Below, piece by piece: positions 28,755 to 40,961 of a DNA stretch of 64,000 bases (the stretch's first letter is position 1; each line of letters starts with the position of its first letter). A program made the translations under genes and the position numbers. The stretch is taken from NCBI GenBank assembly GCA_963989385.1, contig OZ022506.1, positions 22,879,903 to 22,943,902 on the forward strand, in the 5' to 3' direction. The stretch comes from Ctena decussata (taxonomy: Eukaryota > Mollusca > Bivalvia > Lucinida > Lucinidae). Under the pieces are notes generated by a model that was not told the DNA's origin, did no database searches, and worked only from the letters and a program-made list of their open reading frames with translations.

Positions 28755-30690
28755 AAGAGGGCCCTGAATCGCTCACCTGAGCAATTGGCAAGGTGGCTTT
28801 TTCTTATCATGTCTGAAATTGTCAAAATATGAGTCTTGTGTCAAAAGTCAAAGAATGACCATGACCACTTGTACTCATATATCTTCATGTACTCATTCAG
28901 ACAACCATATATACCATTTTTAGGCCAAAATCTTCAAAACTTTCCATGAAATCTTATGTTCTAGCCTTTTCCCATATTTGACCATGCTGCAAAAAAGGTC
29001 AAGGTAAACCCAAGGTCATCATTTGAACAGTCTTGGTGGTATTTTAGTAGTCCATGCTACTTACCAAGTTTCAAGACCATGGGTGTATTGGTTCTGGAGA
29101 AGAAAAATATTAAATATTTATACCATAAGTGGTAATGGCGGCCATGTTAGTTATGTGACCTTGACCGTTTGAACTAATTTTTATTCAATCAACCCCTGGA
29201 GGCTTTATATGAAATGTGTTTACAACTGGCCCTTTGGCTTTTGAGAAAATGTTTGAAAATGTCAAAATATGAGAGATCTGGATCAAAGGTCAAGAAATGA
29301 CCTTGACCTCTTGTATTCATAATTCTTCATGACCTCATTAAGACAACTGAATAAATCAATTTTTAGGCCAAAATCTTGAAAACCTTCCATGAAATCTTAT
29401 GTTCTAGCATTTCTCCATATTTGACATTGCCGTAAAAAAGACCAAGGTCAACGCAAGGTCATAATTTGAATACTCTTTATGGTATTCAAGTACCCAATGC
29501 TACATACCAAGTCTCAAGACCATCGATCATTTTTGGTTCTGGAGAAGAAGATTTTTAAATGTTTTTACCATATATGAGTGTGGCGGCCATGTGGGTCATG
29601 TGACCAGGACTGTTAGAAAAGTTTTTGATTCCCTCAACCTCTAGAGGCTCTATATGAAATTTGATCACAACTGGCCCAGTGGTTTTTAGGAGATTGTTTG
29701 AAATTGTCAAAATATGAAAGTTCTTGGTCAAATGTCAAAGAATGACCTTGACCTCTTGTACTCACAAGTCTTCATGAACTCATTAAGATGACTGTATGTA
29801 ATAAATTTTGGGCTAAAATCTTCAAAACTTTCAATGAAATCTCATGCTCTAGCATTTTCTCATATTTGACATTGCCGTAAGAAGGTCAGGGTCAACCCAG
29901 GGTCATAATCTGAACAATCTTGATAGTACTTGAGTACCCAGCGCTACATACTTAGTTTCAAGGCCATTGGTCAACTGGTTCTGGAGAAGAAGATTTTAAA
30001 GGTTTTTACTATATATGGGCGTGGTGGCCATGTTAGTCATGTGACCTGGACCGTATGAATAAATTTTTGTTCCCTCAACCCCTAATGGCTCTATTTGAAA
30101 TTTGGTTTCAATTGGCCCAGTGGCTTTTGAGAAGATTGTTAGAACTTGTCAAAATATGAGAGTTCAGGGTTAAAAGTCAAAGAATGACCTTGACCTCTTG
30201 TATTCATAAAAATTCATGTACTCATTAAGATGACTGTAGATACCAATTTTTAGCCCGAAATCTTCAACAGTTTCTAAGATATCTATGTTGTAGCATTTTG
30301 CCATATAAAAGCATAAGGAAGCAAATTTGATCTTACCGTAAAAATCTCAAGGTCAACCCAAGGTCATAATTTAAACAACTTTGTAGTACTCGCGTACCAG
30401 ATGCTACATACCAAGTTTCAAAACCATCGGCCTATAGGTTCTGGAAGAGAAGATTTTTTTACGATATATGGGCATGGCCGCCATGTTAGGCACGTGACAA
30501 GGACCGTTTGAACAACTTTTCGTTCCTAAGGTCCCAGGAGGCTCTATATGAAATTTGGTTACAATCGGCCCAGCGGTTTCAGAGGAGAAGTCGTTTGAAA
30601 TTGTGGACAGACGAGCGGACGACGAACGGACGACGGAGCCTTACCATCCAATAAGCTCCCCCGGAGCCGCTGGCTCAGATGAGCTAAAAA
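28755..30690 (+). mobile_element. 1.9-kb non-autonomous element with four 430-450-bp internal tandem units
   Basis: It begins AAGAGGGCCCTGAATCGCTC and ends near GGCTCAGATGAGCTAAAAAC, the latter partly complementary to GCTCACCTGAGC at the start. Between them the same block recurs four times (from about 28815, 29255, 29705 and 30140). Each block contains GTCAAAATATGAG, GAATGACC(T)TGACCTCTTG, GGTCAA.CCCAAGGTCAT, GGTTCTGGAGAAGA and GGCGGCCATGTTAG. Units differ by many substitutions. No open frame of note. I recognise the ends from many bivalve genomes, but do not know a formal family name. Confidence 0.75.
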
Positions 30691-30699
30691 CTACATTAT

Positions 30700-31760
30700 A
30701 GTAGTAGTTCTCAACATTTGCAAATATTTGGTAAACTTTGTGGACGTTTCTCAGGCGTACAGAATATGTACATTTGAATTCACGCACTTTGTCCATTTGG
30801 AAACAGCATACATTTGATAGTCCCGTATCTATTTCAGTTATTCGGACCAAACATACATGGTGCTTAAAAGTCTTAAATGTATTCTAAGATATAAATTGAA
30901 ATAGTATTCGATAGTCAGAGATAAAAAGAGAGAACGGTAATATTATGTATTAAGGAATTGCTTACATTGTGTAATTACAAACTTTCAGCTCATGAAACCA
31001 ACTTATATCAGCAAAACAAACTATTCATGTCTTGTATCAATTTACCTTGCTAATGAAGAAGTCAAATTAAGCGGAAAATAGAATTTTGCTAATATAATTG
31101 CTCGAATTAAGGGGAACTGAGATAGTTTTGTTTATAACCTGTGTCATGGGACTATAAATTTACAATAGAAACATCTGCTGTCCAATTATGTTTTACATAT
31201 AGACCTGTGGTAGGGGTACACAATTTTGATCATGACTTACATCAATTTTTTAGTGCAAGTTTTAGAAAAAATCATTGCAATTATGGTTTTGTAATACTTT
31301 TCTACAGTTATTCAATTATACAGCCCAAACTGCAGAGAGGGCAAAATTTTGAAAATAACAGTGCGCTTAGGTTACATCGATCGAATCTGCTTGACTTTTT
31401 AAAACCCTTTAGGCTCTCAGTTCATTCAAAATTTCTCCCTTATCTTAGGCATGGACTTAGCCCAAAGCTAAGGAGGACGAACGTTTACTTATAATATGTA
31501 GCTTTTGCATGTCCCTTAGTGTTATTTTTGGGTTGCATTTTTCGTTCTACTTGTTGTCTCACAACGTGCACTACCGTATAGAACAAGGAGGAATGCGGCT
31601 TAGTGAGAAGACACTTTATTCTTGGAGTGGATTAATACCACAGTACTAATGAGGAATTCTTGTCAAAACATAGTCTGATACAGTATCGTAAGATCCCTTC
31701 AAGAGTATCTGGTTTGTATCAAAACAAATGAATACAATTCTGTGCGCATGTTTTGTCACA
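30700..31760. other. Gap, no supported feature
   Basis: AT-rich. The plus frame 31141-31494 starts at a GTG, has no recognisable domain and is probably chance. Confidence 0.4.
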
Positions 31761-31769
31761 AGACAGCAT

Positions 31770-32664
31770 ACTACCAATGAACTTTATGGTGCCCATTATG
31801 GCCTTTAATTGCCACAGAAACACTATCAGTAATCTGCGTGCAAGGTTCCAGCAAACAGGCGCAGTTGCGGCTTCGAAGCGGCTGGTCTCGCGTTACTAAC
31901 GCCAGATTAGACCGCCACTTGGAACTGACGCACAAAAGACGTCGGTTCCAAACGGCTACCGCTACAGCGAGACAGTACGGTATTAGTAGGGACACCGTTC
32001 AGAGGCATCTTCGTCACTGTGTTCGACCCATAAGACCGAGATGTCCTTACGTTGGAAGTATACTTACGCGACGTCATCGCGTTGCTCGCCTGAACTGGGC
32101 AACATCTCCGTTGGCGAAGGCTTTAGTGGAATGAAACTGTTTCCTCTGACGAATCCAGGTTCAACCTTAGTCACCATGATGGTAGAGTGCGGGTGTTTAG
32201 AAGGAGAGGCGAGCGATTTGCTAGCGCCTGCGTTGTTGAAAGAAACAAGTTTGGCGGGGGCAGCGTGATGGTGTGGGGTGGGATAAAGAAGAATATGAAC
32301 ACCGGCCTAGTAATTGTAAATGGCAATCTCAATGCTGCCGGGTACATAAATCAGGTGTTGAGACCTGTAGCGGTTCATCCACCTGCATGTTCCTGCCATA
32401 TTGACGCATGACAATGCGCGTTTGCATACGGCTTGCATTACGCGGCAATATCTGACTGTAAATGGCGTTAACGTCTTGCCTTGGCCTGCCGCTTCCCCAG
32501 ATTTAAATCCCATTGAGCATATCTGGGATCTTCTTTGTCGTAGAGTAAGATCAAGGCATGATGTCAACAATTTGCAGGAGCTAGAGCATGCTCTGCAGGT
32601 CAAATGGAATAACATTCCTCCGCGCGACGTACAACGTTACGACAATTTCATGTCACGTCGTATT
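31770..32664 (+). pseudogene. Decayed Tc1-like transposase
   Basis: Three overlapping plus-strand frames together give a Tc1-like DDE transposase in the usual order. An HTH region comes first (ISNLRARFQQTGAVA, then RQYGISRDTVQRHL), then SDESRFNLSHHDGRVRVFRR with the first catalytic Asp, then GGGSVMVWGGI, then THDNARLHTA with the second Asp, and LPWPAASPDLNPIEHIWD with the final Glu. At least two frameshifts separate these blocks, so it is dead. Homology stops at 32664, exactly where the inverted repeat of the next element begins. Confidence 0.88.
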
Positions 32665-34659
32665 GTACACTGGCGCTCACGTATTTGTACACATTCAAAA
32701 CGCATTGGGGACGCAGTTGATGCGCGCGGGATACGCGGTAATTATGGACGCGAATATTTTAGTAGCCAATGAAAATTCGTTCTCAATTTTGCGTATACCG
32801 CGAAGCGACGCGTGCAACGCGCTTTTTGTGCAAATTTCATGGACCCAATCAAAATTGCACAAATGAGACGGGTAGTGACGTTGTCCTTTGCGTCACAACG
32901 CCAGCGTACGGGAACCAATCAAAATCGCGTATTGAATGCGCATTTTAGTGAAGTAACCGAAAGAGGTCAATCTTTAAGTAAATCATGTGAAAGAAAGAGC
33001 CATTAGTCTACATCAAGCTTGATGTCGAATGCTCATTTGGTCTTACTTGAATCATAACGGGAATGAAAGAAAAAAAGAAAAAAGAAGCCTAGAAACTCGA
33101 CCGGCAACTCAAAACTAAATGCGACTGGGACAATCCCATGTCATTTCGCCATTGAAGAGGAAATAAATCGCACTCTTCAGCCATAAATTTCTTTCGTATC
33201 AGAAATTAAAATCGTTGAATCTGAAATTAATATGTCCTTTATGGAGAATAAGTGCCAGGCGGCAGTCACTTTGGATCTTAAAACGGCATTTGACCTTATG
33301 TGGATTTCAGGGACCCTCATCAAGCGAAACGAATTCGGCATCAATGGAAATATGGCAGAAAAATTCAAGTCAGGGTGGGGGATCAAACCTCTGATCAACA
33401 TGACTTGGAAATGGCTGACTCCAGGGCAGTGTCCATAGTCCTTTCCTATTCAATGTAATAATAAATACCCGTGATGAAGCCCTTTTGGGGGGGGGGGGGT
33501 AACCTAAACCTATCTCTCTCTCAGTTTGCAGATGACAGTGCCATCTGGACCTAGCACTCCCCTCCCAAACATGCTCTCGCAAAACCTCCAATCAGCTTTC
33601 CAGACAATCGAGATATGGTCCAAGCTCTTGGGCTTCAAAATCCCCACAATTAAGACAAAGGCTATAATCTTCACTGAAAAAAGACTTACTATTGAATCAC
33701 TTCAAAAACTCTCCCCTTTTGGAACACACATAGAATTTAGTGACCATATCACCTTCTTGGGTATGATCCTAGATAGCAAACTAACATGGGGTCAGCATAT
33801 TAAAAATCCGATTGAAAAATGTCAAAAAGACCTAAACCTCATGAGGATGGTTTCAGGCACCTCCTGTGGGGCAGATAAAAAAATCCTATTGACATTATAT
33901 AAGGCCCTAATCCTCAGTAAAATCGATTATGGTGCACAAACTTATAACACGTCACCCAAACATCTACTCTCAAAGCTCAAGATCTCATCCAAAACAATTT
34001 AGCACTCCGTATTGCTACGAGGGCATACCACTCCACCCCTATTAATGCTTTAGAAGTTGTATGTGGAATTAAACCCCTACAGCTCAGGGCGCCGGGCCGC
34101 GTAGCGGAATTGGTAGGGCACCTGACTCATGTCACGCCATTATCTGAATCCTTGAGAGCAGGATCCCAAAATCAGTTATCCTTACTGATTTCCTTAGCTC
34201 TATACAGGCCCTGCAATCAGGTGAATCAAATAGAGACCCGAAAAGGTAAACAGAAATCTTATCCTTACTTAATCTAGCCACTGCCGTAACTTCAATATTC
34301 CCATGGAATGGATCCCTGCCCATGTAGGAATTGACAGCAATGAAATGGCCGATGGGGCTATGGCCACTGGAACTTACAACCATACCAAACCCTCAAAACT
34401 GGGCGTTTATTCCCTAATAAATGAAGCAGTAACCGAAATTTGGCAATACTAATAGACCAATAGCAACAAGGGCCGCACCTTACATTTCGTCAAACTTGTA
34501 CACGTATTGAACAAGTCATGAATATTCATTTTATCATTGTTTGCGTCTCCCGCGTCGAGACGCGACTAATGCGCGGTTCTAAGTGATACGCACGCAGCAC
34601 GCGCATGCAACGCGGTACGAACGCGTTTTTGGTGTACAAATACGTGAGCGCCAGTGTAC
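32665..34659. mobile_element. 2.0-kb element with perfect 28-bp inverted ends, inserted at the Tc1 relic
   Basis: Bases 32665-32692 (GTACACTGGCGCTCACGTAT then TTGTACAC) and 34632-34659 are exact reverse complements. Weaker complementarity continues inward over about 40 bp. It encloses a LINE relic and CpG-rich sequence near both ends. No transposase of its own was recognised. The flanks outside also show TCACGT(C)GTATT against AATACGTCAC, so the true ends may be slightly wider. Confidence 0.65.
33232..34435 (+). pseudogene. LINE fragment: reverse transcriptase plus RNase H
   Basis: Plus-strand pieces in order: VTLDLKTAFD (33257), the RT motif with the first catalytic Asp; QFADDSAIW (33522-33548), the catalytic FADD box; a long open stretch 33526-34002 with FLGMILDSKLTWGQHI and LLTLYKALILSKIDYGAQ, typical post-RT thumb; and EWIPAHVGIDSNEMADGAMA (about 34300-34360), the RNase H C-terminal motif. 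An RNase H after RT points to the I/Nimb or related LINE groups. Frame changes around the FADD box (next to a G run at 33488-33499) and after 34002 show it is dead. 5' end and endonuclease are missing. Confidence 0.85.
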
Positions 34660-34679
34660 AGGTAATACGTCACAATGGA

Positions 34680-35990
34680 GGTCATAACCGATATTAATGA
34701 AATAATCACAAAATAATGAACCTTAAGGAGAGTCTTAAACCTTAATTTTATTCACAATAAAACCGATATCACAATTTGTGGATTGTTGATTTTGACCCAT
34801 ACCACGCTTAAACGATTAACACGCGTCTATACACACCGATAGTTAAAAAAAGTCTATACCATCATGAAGGCAATTAAATAAGCTAAAGATTGTTATCAAA
34901 CATGATATACTTTCTTTCATGGATCTCTGAAAAAATAAGCTTAAACCCTATGCAAAATTTCTTTTGCGTTTGAATATATGCATTGATATACCTTAGACGT
35001 ACCATTTGAGGTATACAGTTGACAACCCTCCAAATACAATCCATCTCAATAAACAAGGGATAAGAAAAGCTACGTTGCTGAGAGCTACCTACGCTGCTGA
35101 GATAACAAGCGCCCAAGTGGGGTATTTACCTGAATCACAATGATCTAAATAATATGAAAAGGTTTAACAGAAAATTCAATTCAGAGAAATTTGAACTGTA
35201 GATATATGAATTACCTCTAGCACCTTGATGTCAAGACATGGTTTTCACACATTTTACAAATAATATCTTAACATGTTTTACCCGGAATGACATTGTTTTG
35301 TTTTTGTTGGTCTGTGATTTGTCATACGTGTCCTACCTAAAATTTGCATACCTTTCGCAAACAGTGAGGTTGTAGTAGTCGAAATTGCTAGGTGTTTTAT
35401 TTTGCTTTGTTATGTATTATTAGGATATATATCAAAATCTGTTCTCAAAGAATAAAAGTAGTTTTAATGTTGAACTCTGATTAAAAAAGTGAAAACTCTG
35501 ATTTTGAGTTTTTATAAAATTTCAAGAGCGTGTTTTCAGAATAACTATAGCAAACATGTACTTTAACAACAACAACAACAACAAATCATAATAATAATAA
35601 AAAAGAATAAAACCTGTTATTAATTATGATGCCAATAATTATATCAATGTTGCTGTACTATTGGTTATCTCCTTGGTGCCTTTTTCTTCAGTTGTTCTAG
35701 TGCAGACAGCTTAGCTAGAGAAAACTGTTTATTGGGTCTGATAAAGACTATATAACTTACTAATGATAAAAATCCAGATCTATAAGACAGACATCGCATT
35801 ATCCATTCAGGAACTGGGCAGCAATTATAGAACAGTAAACAAAATCACTCGCCTAATTACAGACTATGAACATTCTGATTTTCAGTTTATTGAGTTGATC
35901 TGAGTTACCAGAGCACGAGATATTATTTTAGCGAAATAATCTGACGCATTGTCGTTTGAACTCCGTCGAATTTACAAAACAGATGCCAGC
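34680..35990. other. AT-rich gap, no supported feature
   Basis: Contains a short (CAA)n run at 35566-35583. No exon or shared repeat recognised. The minus frame 35116-34883 is unremarkable. Confidence 0.45.
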
Positions 35991-35991
35991 A

Positions 35992-36188
35992 GTTAGGGTC
36001 GGGTAACTTCGGACAGCGGGTAAATTCGGACATACCATAGCTAACAGTGAAAATCCAAATGAGCCGTCTTATCAGGATTTTCACGGTTTGCCAGTTAATT
36101 TTGTTTTAATTCCAAACAACTGACATATAAAGAAAACAATGTCACTGTCCGCATTTACCCGCTGTCCGAATTTACCCGACTATACCCT
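35992..36188. mobile_element. MITE with GGGTAAATTCGGACA ends
   Basis: TCGGGTAACTTCGGACAGCG on the left and the complement of TCGGGTAAATTCGGACAGCG on the right form imperfect inverted repeats of about 38 bp around a unique centre. No coding capacity. Confidence 0.75.
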
Positions 36189-36431
36189 AGATTCTATAGT
36201 GCATGATTAGTTCGAACTTATATTGGTGAAATTTTCATGTACATGTTCTCCCTCGACCTGCGAATATCCTCTTTCCGGCTGGTATGCAACATTTATTTGT
36301 GCCTATAAATGTTGCAGGCTAGAAGAAAGATGATGATTGCGAGGCAGTCTTAGTTATCCGTTAGATTCGTACCTTCACTACTCGTATCCGAGTAGATCTC
36401 GTCAGCTAGTAGTTCTCGTCATTCTGCTTAA

Positions 36432-36965
36432 AGGGCTACTGCACTGTTTCTTCACTATTTCCAGAAATATTCCCAATTAACAGATATTTATGAGATAAAC
36501 ATAAACATTGCTGAAAACCCCATCGAAAAATTTCTACCCAAACTGTAATTATTGAGAATTAAAATTTATGCAAATTAGATTTTAAGCCCCGCCCACTTTT
36601 TCTTCTCTACAGCTTTACTTGCATATTGTGATTTAGATTTCAGTTATTATTACCATAATTCTGATGCAAAATATTCAAACTTTTTTCATGAGTTGATGTA
36701 ACTTATCTCACTAAATCTATTTTAGGGGAAAAAAGTGTAAAAAATGTTTTCAAAATATAATTTTTTTAAAATTCAAATTATATGAATGACTCGTATGACG
36801 TCATATGAGTCCTTGCATATTTTTCAGCTAATTAAAATTTAAATGGCTAATATTTTTTCAACCATTTGGAATTTTTCCTTGCAGTTTTGGACATTCTTTT
36901 AGACAAAACAATACCAGTTATTTCCAGAGATTTCAATGCATGTTGAAAAACAGTACAGTAGCCCT
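36432..36965. mobile_element. 534-bp TTAA-flanked MITE (piggyBac-like)
   Basis: The ends AGGGCTACTGCACTGTTT and AAACAGTACAGTAGCCCT are inverted repeats with one or two mismatches. TTAA lies directly outside both (36428-36431 and 36966-36969). A TTAA target duplication is the hallmark of piggyBac-type transposition. A near-palindrome GACTCGTATGACGTCATATG lies at about 36788. No transposase. Confidence 0.8.
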
Positions 36966-36969
36966 TTAA

Positions 36970-38780
36970 AACGAGTTTTTCGCGTATTTTTTCTTCACTT
37001 CAACTGCCTTAATCCTAAGTTAATGATACATTTGGTCAAACTAGTGCAAAAACTCAACAAGATATCGAGCTGTGTATATTTAAATGCCGTTTTTTTCTCT
37101 TTTGGATTCGCAAAGTCGCGTGATTACGTCAGGGGCATTCACGTGAGCACGTTCAAACCACGTGCTGACCTCTGTTAATTGGGTCAGGTTTTCCAATATT
37201 GTGTCTGCTTTGCAAACAAATTCCGAATGTAAGTCATTATTGCAGGAAAAAAAACACAAAAATATTAAAATAGCAAACCTGACTCAGTCATTATTTATCG
37301 TTTTCAGCAGCCTCGAGAACAAGACAAACTCTTCGTCTCAGTTTTGTGTTTGTTTTCGTCTGCTGTGACCTCATTAAAGAAATTCAGCGCATTCGGCATA
37401 CGAACGGACTTTGTTACATGGATAAGATGTCAAAAATCATTATATAGGAACAACAGCAAAATGGGTTAAATATTTATTTTAAAATTGAGATCAAAAGCAA
37501 CATGACGAGAACTGCTTCTGGACGTGACGTTGGCTGTGTTTGATAGCATATCAAATAATGATCGCTCCCTGAGGTTCGTTTCTATAAATAAATTCATGAC
37601 GTGTGTGTCGAAACCAGAGTTATTAGGTACACAATACATAACTACCGCAAACTGAAAGAAAGCCTGCTTGTTTGGGAGAAAACAGGAAATTGTTAGAAAA
37701 AAAATGACGAGAACTACTCGGATACGAGTGTATACTGTTGCCTACTTATAATTTCAAGATTTATATGTTAATCTTCATATGTCATGCTTTATATGACTTG
37801 AGTGAAATAAAAGTTTTTGTCTGTCTGTCTGTCAGCAATAAAAGTAGATTAGAAGGCAGTGGCTCATTGCTGTCAGTGGTCAGTACTTTCAAGATTTATT
37901 TGACTGTGATGAGATAACCACTTTAACCGAGGATTGATTCTTTTTAATATAGCTGAATCCAATATTTGTGGACTGCAGCATCTGACATCCGTTTTCAACG
38001 ACGAAAGCTGTTGTATCTAGAATATTACTCCACTTTTCGTTTTACGCACTCCCAGAATACATGTATATACAGTTTTTCGCCCAAATATTCTCTGTTTATC
38101 ACATTTATTTCCTTTGGGATTATCAAACACTCCCTCCTGCTCCCACTTCACATCTCGTCTCGGCACCTGGTTAAGTGCTACGCAATTTTCAGTTACAAAT
38201 ATAGGATGCATGTGCCGCCTCATAAAAAGCACAGCTATCACTCGAAGAGTCTCTATGAAACAAAGGCTCCAAATTTTGTTCCTGTGTATATTCTTTGCTT
38301 CCAAGGGCAACAGTTGTAGAAGTTATCTAAAACGGTTAGAATTTATTTATCAAAACTTAAAAATGGTTTCCACTTTTCATCAGCTGCAACTTATTTTCTT
38401 TCCTTCATGCACATGCAAACACTGCATTAAGTTTTCGTTTTAATCCAATAAATCACTAATTGCCTCCGTGAAATCTTTAAATGGCTCACAGTTAGCACAA
38501 CTTTTCTAAGCACTTTAAAGATTAATTTATTAACAGCATTTAAGGAAACGATATTGCGATATTTCGATCTCTAAAATTGTCAAATTTGCTCTGAAATACT
38601 GTATTGAAATATGTTACTAGGTTTTAGGTCTAATTTCCACTTTACTTTTTGTTTTGTGTTTTCAAACAGAAAATTGTAAAAATAACTGTTTTGAATGTAT
38701 GGCTTTAGTACTGGTCATTGCAAGGCGGTCTCCAGTTGTGGCTTCTTATAATTTTTTGTTGTCCATGTGATGCTTTTGTT
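36970..38780. other. Gap, no supported feature
   Basis: Contains a TGTC tetranucleotide run (37818-37834). Frames at 36936-37178, 37966-38319 and 38114-38443 (plus) and 38310-38017 (minus) overlap each other and show no domain. Confidence 0.45.
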
Positions 38781-38785
38781 CACAT

Positions 38786-39038
38786 GGGGTCGTATTTATT
38801 AAACGACTTAAGTGGTTGCTATGCAGTTGCTAAGGCTAAATTTCTTTGAAGGAGATTCCCTACAACTATGAAATTTGCTCTGGAGGAACAGTCTGAAAAA
38901 GACTATTCCTCCAGAGTAAATTTCATAGTTGTAGAAAAAGCAAATAGCAAATTAATAGTTGTAGGGAATCTCCTTCTTAGAAATTAAGTCTTAGCAACAG
39001 CATAGCAACCACTTAAGTCGTTTTATAAATACGACCCC
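38786..39038. mobile_element. Family B palindromic MITE, copy 3
   Basis: 253 bp, longer because a piece of the right arm (CATAGTTGTAG) is partly duplicated through a 30-bp insertion around 38940-38970. The ends carry GTATTTAT in place of GTATTCAT. Confidence 0.85.
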
Positions 39039-39044
39039 TGTTGA

Positions 39045-39205
39045 GTAAGTGGTGTGTTAGTTGTAGCAGCTGCATGAGCACCTGTCTGGTAAAGAGCTGT
39101 TATGCGGTTTACCGTCATGTGATTTACCGTGCATGTCTTCCCTAAACTGCTTTCAGGTTATGTTTTTTACATCTTTCCCTTCTGGTTTCGAGGGCGGGAC
39201 ATAAG
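39045..39205 (+). mobile_element. Retroelement 3'-UTR fragment
   Basis: GTAAAGAGCTGTTATGCGG and TTTACCGT match the distal 3' UTR of the retroelement at 55600-56886 (GGAAAGAGCTGCTCATTCGG, TTTACCGTGCG). It directly follows the family B MITE. Confidence 0.45.
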
Positions 39206-39329
39206 ACCGATCTTACTAGTACTTGCTCACTTCCTTTCTTTCACGTTTACTTTTACTTTTTTTTCTTTTCTTTTTTTTTCGTTTTGATGTGCAGTTCCTC
39301 AGTTTTGTTTAACTGAGATGTCCTGACCC

Positions 39330-39467
39330 CGAGGTTATAAAACTTGAGTACATTCTCAAACTCAAAATAAAGCACACTGATTGGCTGCTTCCGAGCACAT
39401 GCTCGGAAGCAGCCAATCAGTGTGCTTTATTTTGAGTTTGAGATTATACTCAAGTTTTATAACCTCG
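39330..39467. mobile_element. Family C palindromic MITE, copy 2
   Basis: 138-bp palindrome, nearly perfect over its whole length, centred on GAGCACATGCTC. The open frame at 39381-39575 merely reads through it. Confidence 0.9.
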
Positions 39468-39639
39468 GACCCTGTAACGTTTTCGCGTTTGTGGTTACCC
39501 ACCTTCTGTCTGTGTTATAGATGGGATTGTGGCTTTGGCTCTACATTGTACCTGGGTCTTTTTATTAATATTTAAAAAGATGCGTAGCCAGAACGAAGCT
39601 TGAAAGTATAGGCTTCAACATATTTCCATCTGTGTTTAA

Positions 39640-39830
39640 TGTAAATGGGTACACTTTCAAGTGAAGCAGCTCTGCATTTTGCCTCCTTTCTCAATGAGGG
39701 TCAAATCTTAGAATAACGAATTTGCTCTTCTAGGAGCAAATTCTTTCCTTTAAGAGTAGGCCCTAGCAACAAAAGGTTCCTATCAAGGGGAGCAAAGAGG
39801 AAGTCACAAGAATGTAAATGGCAAAAGGGG
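39640..39830. mobile_element. Family F palindrome-centred MITE, copy 4
   Basis: TAAATGGGTACACTTTCAAG end, TTTGCCTCCTTTCTCAATGA body, palindrome AATTTGCTCTTCTAGGAGCA, then GGGGAGCAAAGAGGAAGTCA. Confidence 0.65.
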
Positions 39831-39999
39831 CAAATTTTTCAATAAAATATTGGAATGTGCATTCAGCTTTATATTCGCTTCTACAAAGAAGACCTATTTG
39901 GTCTGGCTAAGCCCCTGATTCTCGTCTGAAATTATCTATTATTTTTATCTCTTTTATCTGCTTGTCACATTAAGGAAATGTCTGTCTTCAGATAGCCTG

Positions 40000-40725
40000 T
40001 TGTAATTCAGTTTCAAGCGCACCTTTAGCTTAGAAAATATTGGGCATGTTCGGCTTAATTACTTGGGTAAACCCGAGCAATACCCAGGTATTCCTTTGGT
40101 GATTCGAATAATCAGGTGTATTATAATTTCCTATGGAGAAAGTGTTGCAATAATTCCATATAAAACTATGTTAAATATTACTTCGCATGTGGGAAATAAT
40201 ATAACAGAGCTCCTGCAATCAAAGGACATTCAAAGAATTTTCTGATGAATTCAACACACACTGTCTCATGGCGCACTATACACTGAATTTCTCTTTATTA
40301 ATACATGTAATGGAATTGCAAATTACACTTTAACAATCATTGAGCGATGGGAGAAATCAACAAATTAATACATTTCTAAGCTAGAAATAATCATCCCTGA
40401 AATTAAAGAAAGAAATTTCAAGTGCAATTTAAGAGATAAATAGGAAAACAGTTATAAATAATAAGAATTGAGCTACATCATGTGACTTCCAACAATGTAG
40501 CGATTTTGTCATGTGACATTCAGGTCATCCTTTTTATTGATAGTCAGGTAATCCGAGATCTCAGTGTTGGCTCTATGGCTTGGGTCACTTGAATGGCTGC
40601 TGTTATGTGCAGTCTGATCACAGCCTTTGCTTGACATTAATGCCACATTGGTGTGGCTAAAGTCTTATACAATTGCCTTGTGATATGAGCCGCGATATGC
40701 AAAAGGTGCTTAGAACTCTGGGTAG
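40000..40725. other. AT-rich gap, no supported feature
   Basis: Non-coding with a weak fragment of an AGCCGCGA end at 40687-40695 and no other recognised repeat. Confidence 0.4.
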
Positions 40726-40729
40726 TTTC

Positions 40730-40961
40730 CAGGGGCGTAACTAGGGGCAATTTCATAATACGCACAACCATGTTTTATTCTCTACTTCTTGAAGGAAAAG
40801 CTAGTATTTCAGCCACTTTGGTAATTGGTATTGAAATCTTGTCTAATTTAAAATTTTCAGCATGCAAATATGCAGGTGCGTTTTGAAATTTTGTCAATTT
40901 TGACAAAATTTCAATACGCACTTGCGTATTTGCCGTATAGGTAGCTACGCCCTTGGTTTTC
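40730..40961. mobile_element. MITE with CCAGGGGCGTAACTA ends
   Basis: Left CCAGGGGCGTAACTA and right TAGCTACGCCCTTGG are inverted repeats. GAAATTTTGTCAATTTTGAC and its complement make a strong hairpin at about 40886-40912. Non-coding. Confidence 0.7.

Noticed and set aside
34089..34130. tRNA-like segment (GTAGCGGAATTGGTAGGGCA) within the LINE relic
   Set aside because: It has an A-box-like word, but no anticodon stem or B box follows, and the LINE frame may run through it.
38017..38443. Three overlapping ORFs on both strands
   Set aside because: Mutually shadowing, no splice context and no domain.
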